A stretch of 64,000 bases of DNA, from NCBI RefSeq assembly GCF_020497125.1, contig NC_059080.1:52207563-52271562 (forward strand). The letters run 5' to 3'. The position numbers were made by a program, and so were the translations under genes. The notes under the pieces are model-generated. The model ran no database searches, was not told where the DNA came from, and saw only the letters and a list, made by a program, of their open reading frames with translations. The DNA is from Mauremys mutica (taxonomy: Eukaryota; Chordata; Testudines; Geoemydidae). Below, piece by piece: positions 11,283-22,534 of the stretch (its first letter is position 1; each line of letters begins with the position of its first letter).

Positions 11283-12229
11283 TGAAGAGATGAATCCCTT
11301 GTGGCTGGTAGTGGCACAGCAGGTTCTCTGCCACTAATGCCCGCTGTGACAGCTGCTCTGGCCCTGCGTTGGTCTGCCTCTTCCCACGACTCGGCCCTCC
11401 GGCCAGGTCATATTCAGACACACCCCTTCTGGGGCAATAGAGAGTCCAACAAATAGAAGTCCAATGTCCTTACAAAGGGGTTTCATCCTGAGGTCCTCAT
11501 ACCCTTCTCTCCGGTCTCTCAGTAGTCCTCATCCCCTTCTTAGGGGCCCACATCACCTTCCAAATGGTCTGTAGGGGAATGCAGGCCCTCCGACTAAACT
11601 AGAATCCAGTCCAGGGACCGTGTAACCAGCAGCCAAGGTCACCTGGCTGCTGCCTCCTGGACGTCTTCTGACTTTAGTCTGTCAGCAGGCCTCTCCCAGA
11701 GCCTTTCTAAGTCCACCCTTCTTTCAGGGCCAGGACACACAAGACTCACCTAAGGAATTCCCACAACGAATTTTCACACTAAAATATGCAGTTTAACCCA
11801 AATCCTGCCCTCCTTCGGTTTGACCTGTCATCCCTTTTAGGTTTCCCTGTTCTGTTTCTCCACTGAACGCCTCCCTGGAAGGCCAAATCCTGCCCCTGCA
11901 TCAGAGCTCACCACCAGAGCTTGCTGCTCACTCAATGGCAGATCTGTCTCTCTCCTGGCCTCCTGCCAGACCTCTCTAATCAGGAGAGGATCCCAGGGCC
12001 AGCTCTCCCCCTGGGTTTCATCCCTGACCCTCCTGGTCTCTCTAGTCCCAGAAAGTGACTGCAGATTTCCTCCCTGCAGCCTGCTTCTGCTCCAGAATTC
12101 CTTCTCCAGCCAGGCTTCCTCCTTAATTAGACGTGGCTCATCCTCCACGTGCAGCCAGAGGGGTTACTTGGCCTTTCGGGCCCACATTAACCCTTTCTAA
12201 AACGGGAGGGGGTATAAACCCCCATCACA
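11283..12229. mobile_element. Solo LTR, turtle LTR family B
   Basis: The 947 bp segment starts TGAAGAGATGAATCCC and ends CCCCCATCACA. It is flanked by a perfect 5 bp duplication CAGTA (11278-11282 and 12230-12234). TG...CA ends plus a 5 bp duplication identify an LTR. The minus strand starts TGTGATGGGGGTTTATACC, so the element may read leftwards, but I saw no polyadenylation signal that would settle the strand. The 103-codon minus ORF at 11837-12148 has no recognisable domain. Confidence 0.75.
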
Positions 12230-12234
12230 CAGTA

Positions 12235-13140
12235 GTACACAAAACGTTATAGGAGGTTTGATGTAATCAGCAATGAGACTTCAAACTTTTTGTGGAGAAA
12301 GCCCTGGTGCTTGAAATTCTGTCAATCAAAACTGGAAGAAATGTTTAGTTAATGGTAAGAGGTGTACTTCAGCAAGAGTTTTGCTTCATGAGGAATTCAG
12401 GCTGGATCCTTGTCTTAAGCTTAGAATTTTACTACATCAAGATATGATAAGATAAACTTATGAATATAAAGCAGGGCAAAATAATAGGTATTATATGTAG
12501 CAGCTATCGGCACAGGATTAAGTCATTTGGACCCACATAGAACAAACAGAGAACCTGGTGCATTAGCTACCAAAGGAAAGCAAATCCTCTTCAATACCTC
12601 TCCCCACACAATACATATCGGTTAATTCCCAGGCATCTTCATTTTAAACATTACAAACCAGTTATCAGTACAGAAAAAGAGACAATAAACGCTGTTAGAA
12701 AATTCATCATTTATACTAGTTCCAGTTAATTCTAATGAAGATGCAAGACCTTTCAGTTCAAGTCAATCAAATCCATTCAGAAGCCACCTTATGATCCATC
12801 AGTTCAATCCCCTCAAAATTGATTGCAGTTGTGCTTTGATTCAAATCAATTGTTTTCACCTCTGTTCCATTGATTGCAATGGACTCACATTAGTCAACAG
12901 AGCCTCCAGTTAAACATGCGGGCTGGAATCAAGAGAGTGCATCATTGCGCAGCCTTGAAACAAGCACTGTCTGAGAGCTGAACTGTAGTTTTGTGCTAAG
13001 TCCCAAAGCACAAGAGGGGAAAGATATTCAGGTTATTAAACAAAAGGAAACACTGATATTAGCAGGCATTTGCATAAGTAAGGACCTAACAGACTTTCAT
13101 TCAAAGAAACCACAATCTCTGCAAGTGTCTCTGTTGTAAC
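12235..13140. other. Unrecognised intergenic sequence
   Basis: I see no gene. Around 12740-12900 short motifs of the 'caatcaaatccatt / attgattgcaatgg' type recur in both orientations and may be an old palindromic repeat. Confidence 0.4.
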
Positions 13141-13380
13141 TGAGATCAGGGCCGCCTTGTGCTAGGCACTGTATATAGACCGAGTGAGAGGCAGCCCCTG
13201 CCTTAAAGAATCTGCAATCCAAATGGACAAGACAGGCAAAGATGGGAGGAGAGACACAGACACAGAGAGATGAAGTTATTTGTTCAAGGTCACACAAGAG
13301 GTCAATGAAAGAGCTGAGAATAAAGCACAAAAGTCTTCCTAGTCCCAGGCCAGTGGTCTATACACTGCATTGCACCATCT
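13141..13380 (-). mobile_element. MIR-like SINE, minus strand
   Basis: The reverse complement reads 'gtgtgaccttgaacaaataa' and 'cttcatctctctgtgtc', the MIR core. The plus strand has the reptile tail 'tgctaggcactgtata' followed by 'cagcccctgccttaaagaat'. It is diverged. Confidence 0.6.
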
Positions 13381-13915
13381 CCCCTGAAGTAGACGATATT
13401 TCCACCAAACAGCTGGTTCCAGGTATTTAGAAGATTCACAGATACACCTGGTACAGTTTTTAAACTATATAGACCCCATCCCCCCTTAACAGGAAAAGGT
13501 ATCTCTGCTTACCTGAAAACTTCCTTTCTTGGAGTAATAAGGTCCATAGATCCCCCACAACGGGTAGGTCAGCCTGCTTGCAGCTTTGGGGCAGAAACAG
13601 ACCTGTCAGTCACTGGCAGCAGGGAATGCCTTTCTCCCTAGTTCTCTAAGTTCCCGCTACTTGTGACAACTTTCACGCCCAGGATAATTCAATTCTGCTT
13701 CACCACATTGTGTTAAATATACTTTGAGGAAAAAGCACAACAATTTCTCCTTATTGCAAAACATGGGAATTACCTCTAATGAAACAAACTCAAATGTTTG
13801 GATGGCAATTTCCTTCTCCCTTTAAGATGATCTGTTTGCCTCCAAGGTGGGCAGCACTCGGAACTACATTTCTCAGAGAAAAAGCATTTTCAGGTAAGCA
13901 TTTTCACAAATAACA
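13381..13915. other. Unrecognised intergenic sequence
   Basis: There is no gene. TTACCTGAAAA-type sequence at 13510 and its inverse TTTTCAGGTAAGC at 13888 sit about 380 bp apart in opposite orientation. This might mark the ends of an old element, but I saw no duplication. Confidence 0.35.
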
Positions 13916-16293
13916 TAAAGAGAATAGGTAATCATCAGTTGATACATCCCTGTTTCCCACTCCCAGCTGCTGGCAAGCAAGCTAGGGACACTTCGGAGCA
14001 TGGTTCTGCATCCCTGCTCCTACAGGCTAATAGCCATTGATGGACCTATCCTCCAGGAACTTATCTAGAAACATCCTCTGGCAAAGACTTCCACAGGTTG
14101 ACTGTGCATTGTATGAAGAAGTATTTCATTTTGTTTGTTTTAAACCAGCCGCCTCTAAATTTCATTTGGCAACCATTAGCTCTTGTGATATGAGAAGGAA
14201 TAAAAACACTAACTTGTTTCTGTCTCCAGACCAGTCATGATTTTATAGACCTCTACCATATCCCACCTTAGTTGTCTCTTTTCCAAGCTGAAAAGTCCCA
14301 GTCTTATTAACCTCTCCTAATAGGACAGCCATTCCATACCCCTATATAATTTTTGTTGCCCTTTTTCAATTCCAATATATCATTTTTGAGATGGGGCAAC
14401 CACATCTGCACACAATGTTCAAAATGCGGGTGTACATGGAGCAGCTGGTACGGGAACCCACAAGGGGAGAGGCAACTCTAGATTTAATCCTGAGTGGAGC
14501 GCAGGAGCTGGTCCAAGAGGTAACTATAGCAGGACCGCTTGGAAATAGTGACCATAATACAATAGCATTCAACATCCCTGTGGTGGGAAGAACACAACTG
14601 CCCAACACTGTGGCATTTAATTTCAAAAGGGGGAACTATACAAAAATGAGGGGGTTAGTTGGACAAAAGTTAAAAGGTACAGTGACTAAAGTGAAATCCC
14701 TGCAAGTTGCATGGGCCCTTTTTAAAGACACCATAATAGAGGCCCAACTTCAATGTATACCCCAAATTAAGAACAACAGTAAAAGAACTAAAAAAGAGCC
14801 ACTGTGGCTTAACAACCATGTAAAAGAAGAAGTGAGAGATAAAAATACTTCCTTTAAAAAGTGGAAGTCAAATCCTAGTGAGGCAAATAGAAAGGAGCAC
14901 AAACACAGCCAACTTAAGTGCAAGAGTGTAATAAGAAAAGCCAAAGAGGAGTTTGAAGAACGGCTAGCCAAAAACTCCAAAGGTAATAACAAAATGTTTT
15001 TTAAGTACATCAGAAGCAGGAAGCCTACTAAACAACCAGTGGGGCCCCTTGATGATCAAAATACAAAAGGAGCGCTTAAAGACGATAAAGTCATTGTGGA
15101 GAAACTAAATGGATTCTTTGCTTCAGTCTTCACGGCTGAGGATGTTAGGGAGATTCCCAAACCTGAGCTGGCTTTTGTAGGTGACAAATCTGAGGAACTG
15201 TCACAGATTGAAGTGTCACTAGAGGAGGTTTTGGAATTAATTGATAAACTCAACATTAACAAGTCACCGGGACCAGATGGCATTCACCCAAGAGTTCTGA
15301 AAGAACTCAAATGTGAAGTTGCGGAATTATTAACTAAGGTTTGTAACCTGTCCTTTAAATCGGCTTCGGTACCCAATGACTGGAAGTTAGCTAATGTAAC
15401 GCCAATATTTAAAAAGGGCTCTAGGGGTGATCCCGGCAATTACAGACCGGTAAGTCTAACGTCGGTACCGGGCAAATTAGTTGAAACAATAGTAAAGAAT
15501 AAAATTGTCAGACACAGAAAAACATAAACTCTTGAGCAATAGTCAACATGGTTTCTGTAAAGGGAAATTGTGTCTTCTTAATCTATTAGAGTTCTTTGAA
15601 GGGGTCACCAAACATGTGGACAAGGGGGATCCAGTGGACATAGTGTACTTAGATTTCCAGAAAGCCTTTGACAAGGTCCCTCACCAAAGGCTCTTACGTA
15701 AACTAAGCTGTCATGGGATAAAAGGGAAGGTCCTTTCATGGATTGAGAACTGGTTAAAGGACAGGGAACAAAGGGTAGGAATTAATGGTAAATTCTCAGA
15801 ATGGAGAGGGGTAACTAGTGGTGTTCCCCAAGGGTCAGTCCTCGGACCAATCCTATTCAATTTATTCATAAATGATCTGGAGAAAGGGGTAAACAGTGAG
15901 GTGGCTAAGTTTGCAGATGATACTAAACTACTCAAGATAGTTAAGACCAAAGCAGATTGTGAAGAACTTCAAAAAGATCTCACAAAACTAAGTGATTGGG
16001 CAACAAAATGGCAAATGAAATTTAAAGTGGATAAATGTAAAGTAATGCAAGTTGGAAAAAATAACCCCAACTATACATACAATATGATGGGGGCTAATTT
16101 AGCTACAACGAGTCAGGAAAAAGATCTTGGAGTCATCGTGGATAGTTCTCTGAAGATGTCCACGCAGTGTGCAGAGGCGGTCAAAAAAGCAAACAGGATG
16201 TTAGGAGCCATTAAAAAGGAGATAGAAAATAAGACTGAGAATATATTATTGCCCTTATATAAATCCATGGTTCGCCCTCATCTCGAATGTTGT

Positions 16294-17408
16294 TGTCATA
16301 GGTTTATTCCCCACTTTGAACTTTAGCGTTCACAAGATGGGGACCTACATGGACTCCTCTAAACTAAAATCCTAGTTTAGATCTGGTTCTTGCTGCCACC
16401 AGGCAAGTTTTAAGTGTCTGACACACTCCCTGTTCCCCCAAAACTTTCCCTGGGGAACACAGATTCCCAACTTCCTTGGATCTTAACACAAAGGGAAATA
16501 ATTCATTCCCCCCACCTTCTTCCCCCTCCCCTTGTCCTTGGGAGAGATACCTTGATTCAAACTCCTTGAATCAAAACAAAGAGGGATTCACTTTTCCCCC
16601 TCCCCTTCCCCTGAAAATCCAAACAAGGGAAGAAATCACTCAGGTTCTAAAAGAAAATATTTTATTAAAGAGAGAGAAAAAAAGTACACTATCTCTGTAT
16701 TACCAGGATGCAAAAATACAGTGTCTAACTTATAAACCTGGAGAGGCTTCCCCCCTCCCCTCCTTTCTCAGAATAATCAAAGTAACAGCAAACAGAAAGA
16801 AAGATATTTCTCCAGCAACCACACAATTGCAAATGCAGAAATTAATTAGAAGATTAATTCGCCTTTCTAATACTCACTATACTGGATAGTAGGAAATACT
16901 CCAGGAGAACTTGGGGACATGTCTGACCTCTCTTAGGGCAGGTCTACACTAAGAATGGGGGTCGAACTAGGGTACGCAAATTCAGCTACGTGAATAGCGT
17001 AGCTGAATTCGAAGTACCCTAGTTCGAACTACGTACCCGTCCAGACGCCGCGGAACCGAACTCCGCGGCTCCAAGGTCGACTCTGCTAACTCCAGCTGCC
17101 GAGGTGGAGTACCGGAGTCGACCGCGGCGCTTCCGGAGTTCGAACTATCGCGTCTAGATCAGACGCGATAGTTCGAACTCCGAGAAGTCGAACTCACCGC
17201 GTCGACCCGCGCGGTAAGTGTAGACTAGGGCTTAGATCCAAAGAGAGCATGGCAATTCAAAAAAAAGACACAGACAAAGCCTTCCCTCCACAGAGATTTG
17301 AAATTATCCTGTCCCTTGATTGGTCCTCTGGTCAGGTGTTCATCAGGTTACTGAGCTTGTTAACCCTTTACAGGTAAAAGAGACCTTAACCCTTATCTGT
17401 TTATGACA
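16294..17408 (-). mobile_element. Solo LTR, turtle LTR family C, inside CR1 ORF2
   Basis: It has TGTCATAGG...TTATGACA ends (inverted TGTCATA/TATGACA) and a perfect 5 bp duplication GTTGT (16289-16293, 17409-17413); removing it restores the CR1 reading frame. The minus strand contains a polyadenylation signal (AATAAAATA opposite about 16657), so the LTR reads right to left. The minus start (TGTCATAAACAGATAAGGG) is of a type I recognise as common in turtle genomes. It contains a nested MITE at 16936-17231. Confidence 0.9.
16936..17231. mobile_element. PIF/Harbinger MITE within LTR family C
   Basis: The 296 bp segment is flanked by TTA on both sides (16933-16935, 17232-17234), the Harbinger duplication. 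Its ends are GGGCAGGTCTACACT and AGTGTAGACTAGGGC, related to the termini of the large Harbinger elements in this window. It holds two perfect hairpins: a 12 bp stem (16979-16990 with 16998-17009) and a 21 bp stem (17135-17155 with 17161-17181). It has many intact CpGs, which suggests recent insertion. It encodes no protein. Confidence 0.9.
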
Positions 17409-18199
17409 GTTGTGTACAGATGTGGTCTCCTCACCTCAAAAAAGATATTCTAGCACTAGAAAAGGTTCAGAAAAGGGCAACTAAAATGATTAGGGGTTTA
17501 GAGAGGGTCCCATACGAGGAAAGATTAAAGAGGCTAGGACTCTTCAGCTTGGAAAAGAGAAGACTAAGGGGGGATATGATAGAGGTATATAAAATCATGA
17601 TTGATGTTGAGAAAGTGGATAAGGAAAAGTTATTTACTTATTCCCATAATACAAGAACTAGGGGTCACCAAATGAAATTAATAGGCAGCAGGTTTAAAAC
17701 AAATAAAAGGAAGTTCTTCTTCACGCAGCACACAGTCAACTTGTGGAACTCCTTACCTGAGGAGGTTGTGAAGGCTAGGACTATAACAATGTTTAAAAGG
17801 GGACTGTATAAATTCATGGTGGCTAAGTCCATAAATGGCTATTAGCCAGGATGGGTAAGAATAGTGTCCCTAGCCTCTGTTCGTCAGAGGATGGAGATGG
17901 ATGGCAGGAGAGAGATCACTTGATCATTGCCTGTTAGGTTCACTCCCTCTGGGGCACCTGGCATTGGCCACTGTCAGTAGACAGATACTGGGCTAGATGG
18001 ACCTTTGGTCTGACCCGGTACGGCCTTTCTTATGTTCTTATGTGTACCATGGATTTATATAGAGGCAAAATGATATTTTCTGTCTTATTATCTATCCTTT
18101 TCCTAATGATTCCCAACATTCTGTTTGCTTTTTTGACTGCTGCTGCACACTGAGTGGATGTTTTCAGAGACCTATCCACAATGACTCCAAGATCTCGTT

Positions 18200-18230
18200 C
18201 TTAAATACATAAATAAATAAATAAATAAAG
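18200..18230. repeat. AAATA microsatellite
   Basis: An ATAAATAAATAAATAAATAA run marks the right end of the host CR1 copy. Confidence 0.8.
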
Positions 18231-18235
18231 TTTCA

Positions 18236-19155
18236 TCTTCTCCCATTGTGCTAAAGCCCACAAATCCATTGAAAAGGGATTTTCACAGTAGTGTGCCTCC
18301 AGCATTGGAAGCAAGATTATCCTTTAAATATGCAGATCCAAAGCAAAGTATATTTTATCTCTCTCCTCCATCTTCCCCGGGACACTAAATCATACAGAAG
18401 ACTTCTGACAAAAATTGTATTTGCGAAAGACCAGATGACCAATGTGTATGATTTGGTGAACTTCTCTATTGATGGACCTGTGTCCACCTAAAAGACCTCA
18501 AAGCATGGGCTAAGGACTTCTCAGCCCTGAGGTTGTCAGTGCTCCTAAGGACTGGACTTTGATGCTTAACAGAAAGAAGCACAGTTCTCAAATTTACTGT
18601 GAGAATGAATTCTAGGACTGTTGTGAGGACTACCTCATGAATTAACATACAATATTGGATGCTATCAGAGAAAGCCCCCAATTTCAAAAACTCATCATAA
18701 TGGAGTTAGTAGCCATTGGAAGGTCTGGTTTAATGAATGGGAAGTGAAGTGATATCTCCTACAGGGGTTTGGTCTTGGTAGTGCTGTACGAAGCAGAAAG
18801 AGGTTCCAAGGTCACAGTCTATAGCTGGACTAAGTTTTCTCTCTAAGGACACATTTAATGTTAAGATTTGTAGAAAACATCTTTTTCTTCAGCATGCTGA
18901 GAACATTATACTAAAGAGTCTTGACCTCTTTGCTTGGACATTCTATACACCTGCAATAAAGTCCTCCTGGATAAACTCAAGGATAGGTTCACTGGTTTAA
19001 CATGGTAGTTAAACTATGGACTTGCCACCAGCTAGTAGAGTAAATTCTATTTGTTGACTTCTTTTTAGAGAGTCATGACAGTAACAATCACTCCATCCAA
19101 GTATTAATTTTAAGCCTGTCTGGTGCCAGCTGGAGGACTGGGTTTGCAATAGCAG
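18236..19155. other. Unrecognised intergenic sequence
   Basis: I see no gene or named element in this stretch. Confidence 0.4.
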
Positions 19156-19159
19156 ACCT

Positions 19160-19436
19160 CTTCTGAGAGACCTTGTCAATTGCTGGAAATGGGCCATTTT
19201 CATTACCACTACAAACAGTTCTTTTTCTCTCCTGCTGGTAACAGCTCACCTTAACTGATCACTCTCCTTATAGTGTGTATGGTAACACCCATTGTTTCAT
19301 GTTCTCTGTGTATATATATATCTTCCCACTGTATTTTCCACTACATGCATCCGATGAAGTGGGGCTGTTGCCCACAAAAGCTTATGCTCAAATAAATTTG
19401 TTAGTCTCTAAGGTGCCACAAGTACTCCTGTTCTTT
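19160..19436 (+). mobile_element. Turtle SINE/CR1-type 3' tail repeat
   Basis: The segment ends with the AAAGCTTATGCTCAAATAAA sequence followed by TTTGTTAGTCTCTAAGGTG and CCACAAGTACTCCTG. This tail is shared by turtle tRNA-derived SINEs and their partner CR1 LINE and is specific enough to suggest the host group. Upstream are the 'ctgctggtaacagctcacc' and 'gatgcatccgatgaagtg' (degenerate) blocks that precede this tail in long versions. I see no clear A/B box, so this may be the LINE 3' UTR rather than the SINE. Confidence 0.8.
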
Positions 19437-19439
19437 CTG

Positions 19440-20130
19440 AGAGACAGATATTCAGAGATTCAATTCTAGGTTAATTGGGCCTGAGAGCCATAACCTCCTC
19501 AGCCAGAAAGCCACACACAGAATCACTGCCTCTCTCTCCTTCCTGTCTTTGGTACTGTCCTGGGGGAAAAGGTAGGAAAACAAACATCAGGGACCTTGCC
19601 CAGCTTTGCTAGATGTCATTTCCACATCACATCCTAGGTCCTGACACAGAGAGGCTCCAAAGCACAAGGAATCCTTGTGTTCCAGCTGGTGGGGGCTGTT
19701 TCCTCTCTTTCTGATGCTCATTCCCTAAAGTGAAGATCCCTTAAAAATTAAAATCTGATTCTCTGCATTCAGCAGTTGTGTGAGCGTGGAATATACAACT
19801 GGAGCTAGATCTCTGCCAACAGATGAGATAGAATGAGATAGGGACGGGATACTAGGAGCTACTGGACAAGTATCATATAAACTGTGTAGGAGATCGGTAT
19901 TTCGAATAGACTCCATAAGAACGGGATTTTTGTTTGGGACACCACTTGTTTTCCATTATAGCCAGCTTCATCTTCCCATAACACTCTTCTAAGATGGGAC
20001 CTTGCACCGGATAGTATTCATCCTCAGCCCAGGCCTATTATTGCTTTTCCTGGTACCTTGTGTCTGTGTTTGTTCTGAATCCAAGACACTCCAGGAACAG
20101 TGTCACATAAACCATAAAACAGCATTTCCC
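19440..20130. other. Unrecognised intergenic sequence
   Basis: There is no supported feature here. Confidence 0.4.
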
Positions 20131-20146
20131 TATCAGCTCATAGCCT

Positions 20147-20267
20147 GATGGGAGCTGTAGTTTGGGCTCCCATTTTCTTGTACAGGCTGAGCTCCCTGGA
20201 AAACTGTAACTCCCATAATGCAACACTGATTTCTCACTGACCAAGCTCTGCATGGTGCATCATGGGC
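20147..20267. promoter_or_regulatory. Cluster of ACTACAN-TCCCATNATGC-like motifs
   Basis: Three related motifs occur in 120 bp: minus strand AACTACAGCTCCCATCA (20147-20163), plus strand ACTGTAACTCCCATAATGC (20203-20221) and minus strand CCCATGATGCA (20257-20267). They resemble the ZNF143/SBS consensus seen in vertebrate promoters. There is no adjacent CpG island or exon, so this may be part of an old repeat carrying the motif. Function is inference. Confidence 0.3.
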
Positions 20268-20454
20268 AGGGCCAGGTCTAGGGGCAAGCGATCAGTGTGG
20301 TTTCCCTGGGTGACTTCTTCCAGGGGATGCCATACTGCTGTGCCACTCTGTTTGGTTGTTTTTTGGCTCAGCCGCTCGGGAGGGTGGGGGGTGGTGGCAC
20401 CAAAAACATCTTCCACCCTGGCACGCAAAACATGTAGGGCCATTCCTGACCATG

Positions 20455-20690
20455 CTTTGGGTCAGTTCAACAGACTGGAACGTTTCACTTCTAGGAAAGT
20501 CAGTGTTTTGTTTCAATTGAAAAATGTTGAAACAAAACATTTTGGCATCGCCAAATGCAATTTTTCAGAATGTCCATTCTGTGAAAAATTTCAGTTTCCA
20601 CTTTTTGTCCCAATTTGGGATGAAAACAAATGTGGAGACATCAGAATTTCCTGAGGGATGGGAGTTTTGAATTTTGCCCAGCAATAGTCC
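20455..20690. repeat. GAAAATTTT/AAACATTTTG-type old repeat, copy 1
   Basis: A run of A- and T-rich inverted motifs (GTTTTGTTTCAATTGAAAA, TTGAAACAAAACATTTTGG, GAAAAATTTCAG) has the same flavour as 22535-22960, 49480-49780, 54640-54930 and 63420-63760. It appears to be one old dispersed, partly palindromic family; I cannot name it. Confidence 0.45.
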
Positions 20691-20699
20691 ATATCGGTC

Positions 20700-22530
20700 T
20701 GCTGGGGGTAGGCAGAGAGGCATGGCCACCTGCACTAGAAGCTGGAGTAATAACCTGGACATTAGCACATGGTGACCCACACCATAGCTGGGGACAACTG
20801 CCCAATAGTTAGGGCATGGTGGCCCACAGCAGCAGCTGGAGATTACCACCTGATACTTTTCCAGCCTTGAAATTCCTATCCTCCTGTAACCCTTCTGCCA
20901 GGTGAAACCGGCAGCAACCAGAGCAGGGTTCAATGTCTAGGAGTTCCTGCCTTGGAGAGGGAAGCAGAAGTCTCTCTTGCCCCACATAGGACCTTTCTGG
21001 GTCTCTCAAGGAAGAGTAGGGTCTCAAGATAGGCCCCCCAGAAGCTCCACCCCTCTCCATTGCATGGGATCGACGTAGGCCAGATAGATCCGTGTTTCTC
21101 CTGGAGGTCTCAGCCTGGGAGGTGAGGAGGGATCTCTTCCATTGTGGAGGTGGCAGCAGTGGGGCTGAAGACCCCTTACAGTTCTAGCTGGCACTGGCTG
21201 TGTCCAGTGCCCTCCATCCACGACCTGCAGGGAAGCAGTGGGGGAGGCAGAGAAGGTGGCTGAGCTCCACAGTCAGATGCGTGACTGTCGGTGCCGGTGC
21301 CAGGGGCCGCAGGCACAATGTTCCATCTGGTGCACAGTCCTTTTGGCTTCACTCCCCTCATGGAGACTTTTTTGAGGAAGTGCCTGCCCTGGAGCCAGTT
21401 CTTTTCCAAGCCTGCTGGGGTCCTTTCCTGCTGGGGGACAGAAGGATGAGGTGACCCCACCCAGACTGGGCTACATCTTGCCATGCAAAGCTGGCCTCCC
21501 TAATCTTGCCTGGCTTCTTTCCTCTTCCGAGAAAGGGGGGCAAAGCAACTCTTGCTCAGACTGGGCTGTGAGGGAAACTGCATTGTGTATGCAGAGCTGG
21601 CTGAGCTCCCCAGCGACTCTCTCAGTAAAGGGGCAAAGCAGAGGACACAGACCCTTCGCATTGCCTCTGGCTTTCTCAGCCCAGCTTGCTTCCTGAAGCC
21701 TGCCAGGGCACTAGCCACTGCAAACACCTCAGCAGAGGTAAAGAAACAATTTCCCCAGAGGGCAAATGCAGCCTTGGACCATGGCAGGGCATCAGACAGA
21801 CAGATCCATTACTCAGCTGAACTGCTCCTTATGTATTTGAAAGGAAGCTAGGAATTTCCCTCTGCAAAGCTCTGCAACAGGGAGGGCCTGAGGAGCTGCC
21901 AGCAACTGGGGAGCAGGAAAAAGTGGGGGACCTTCAGGTGCAGGGCTTTCCCCTGCTACTACTGACTGACAGCTCTGGGCCTGCCCCCCAGTTGCAAGCA
22001 GGCTGAGTTACCCAATAAAACGAGTCTGTAGACCTTAGCTGGCATGAAGAACAGGCAGTCCTCTCACTGAAAAACACAGAATGCAAAAATGCAGGAGGGG
22101 AAAAGGAGGGGGCTTTGACAAGGGGCAGCTGAGCCTGCTCTTGAGCTCCCTGTCAGATAGGCACACAGACTGGACCCCCGAGAGCATCAGGGAAGAAGGG
22201 AAAAGAGAAAGAACACTTGATTCTCTTGCAGTCTGGCAAAGTGTCATTTGTCACAAAAACAATGCAACAAGAAACAGAAAAAGCAGCTCATCTGAATTCA
22301 GTGGCAGCGTTGTCATCCGTAATTGTTCTGGATCACCCAGCTCTGCATTCCTATCTGGAAGCAAATCTAAAAACACACCAGGTGATGCTGCTGTCTCAAC
22401 AACTGTTAAAGTCTCAAGGTAAAAGAAACCAGCCGTGCCAACTGTAGTCAGCTGTCTGATGAAACAACTGGTAATGAAGTTTGCTATAGGTGAAAGTCAC
22501 TCCATGCAGAGCATCCTCACCAGGGCAAAG
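20700..22530. other. Unrecognised, moderately GC-rich sequence without a supportable gene
   Basis: Many overlapping short ORFs occur on both strands (up to 122 codons), none with a recognisable domain, and their frames contradict each other. I saw no exon with convincing splice sites. An AATAAAACG at about 22014 could be a polyadenylation signal of an old LTR, but ends were not found. Confidence 0.4.
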
Positions 22531-22534
22531 CTCT

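Larger units (their letters stand above)
14436..17845 (+). pseudogene. CR1 ORF2 (endonuclease C-terminus, reverse transcriptase), broken
   Basis: In life this product nicks DNA and copies the LINE RNA at the nick. The first reading frame runs to 15527: endonuclease end with TLDLILSG and GNSDH, a Lys/Arg-rich linker, then reverse transcriptase motifs INKSPGPDGIHP and PIFKKGSRGDPGNYRPVSLT. The frame shifts near 15516. The second frame, to 16288, has YLDFQKAFDKVPHQRLL, SGVPQGSVLGPILFNLFIND and the catalytic FADDTKLL. The coding sequence is then cut by the LTR insertion after RPHLEC and resumes at 17414 ([12 protein letters not shown]), reaching a stop at 17843-17845. The catalytic residues survive, but truncation, frameshift and the LTR make it inactive. 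Confidence 0.9.
14436..18041 (+). mobile_element. CR1 LINE, 5'-truncated, plus strand, inserted into an older CR1
   Basis: It is flanked by a 6 bp repeat GTGTAC (14430-14435 and 18042-18047) inside the reverse-strand CR1. It begins within the ORF2 endonuclease domain, carries reverse transcriptase and C-terminal regions, and ends with the CR1 3' UTR and terminal TTCTTATGTTCTTATG repeat. It is itself interrupted by a solo LTR (16294-17408). Excluding that, about 2.49 kb of CR1 remains, consistent with the usual 5' truncation by incomplete reverse transcription. Confidence 0.9.
13916..18235 (-). mobile_element. CR1 LINE host copy, minus strand, split by a younger CR1
   Basis: The left segment (13916-14435) is the CR1 3' region and C-terminal coding part in reverse (the TGATGGACCTATCCTCC type, reading to GGGGCAACCACATCTGCAC). 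The right segment (18042 to about 18205) continues the same element without loss (CATGGATTTATATAGAGGC type, then the CACAATGACTCCAAGATCTC block), as shown by comparison with the uninterrupted copy at 34990-35260. It ends at an AAATA-type microsatellite (18200-18230). A plus-strand CR1 inserted at a GTGTAC target. Confidence 0.85.

Noticed and set aside
22081..22447. 113-codon plus-strand ORF considered as a host exon
   Set aside because: No recognisable domain, Ser-rich composition, and other frames are equally open. No convincing splice signals.
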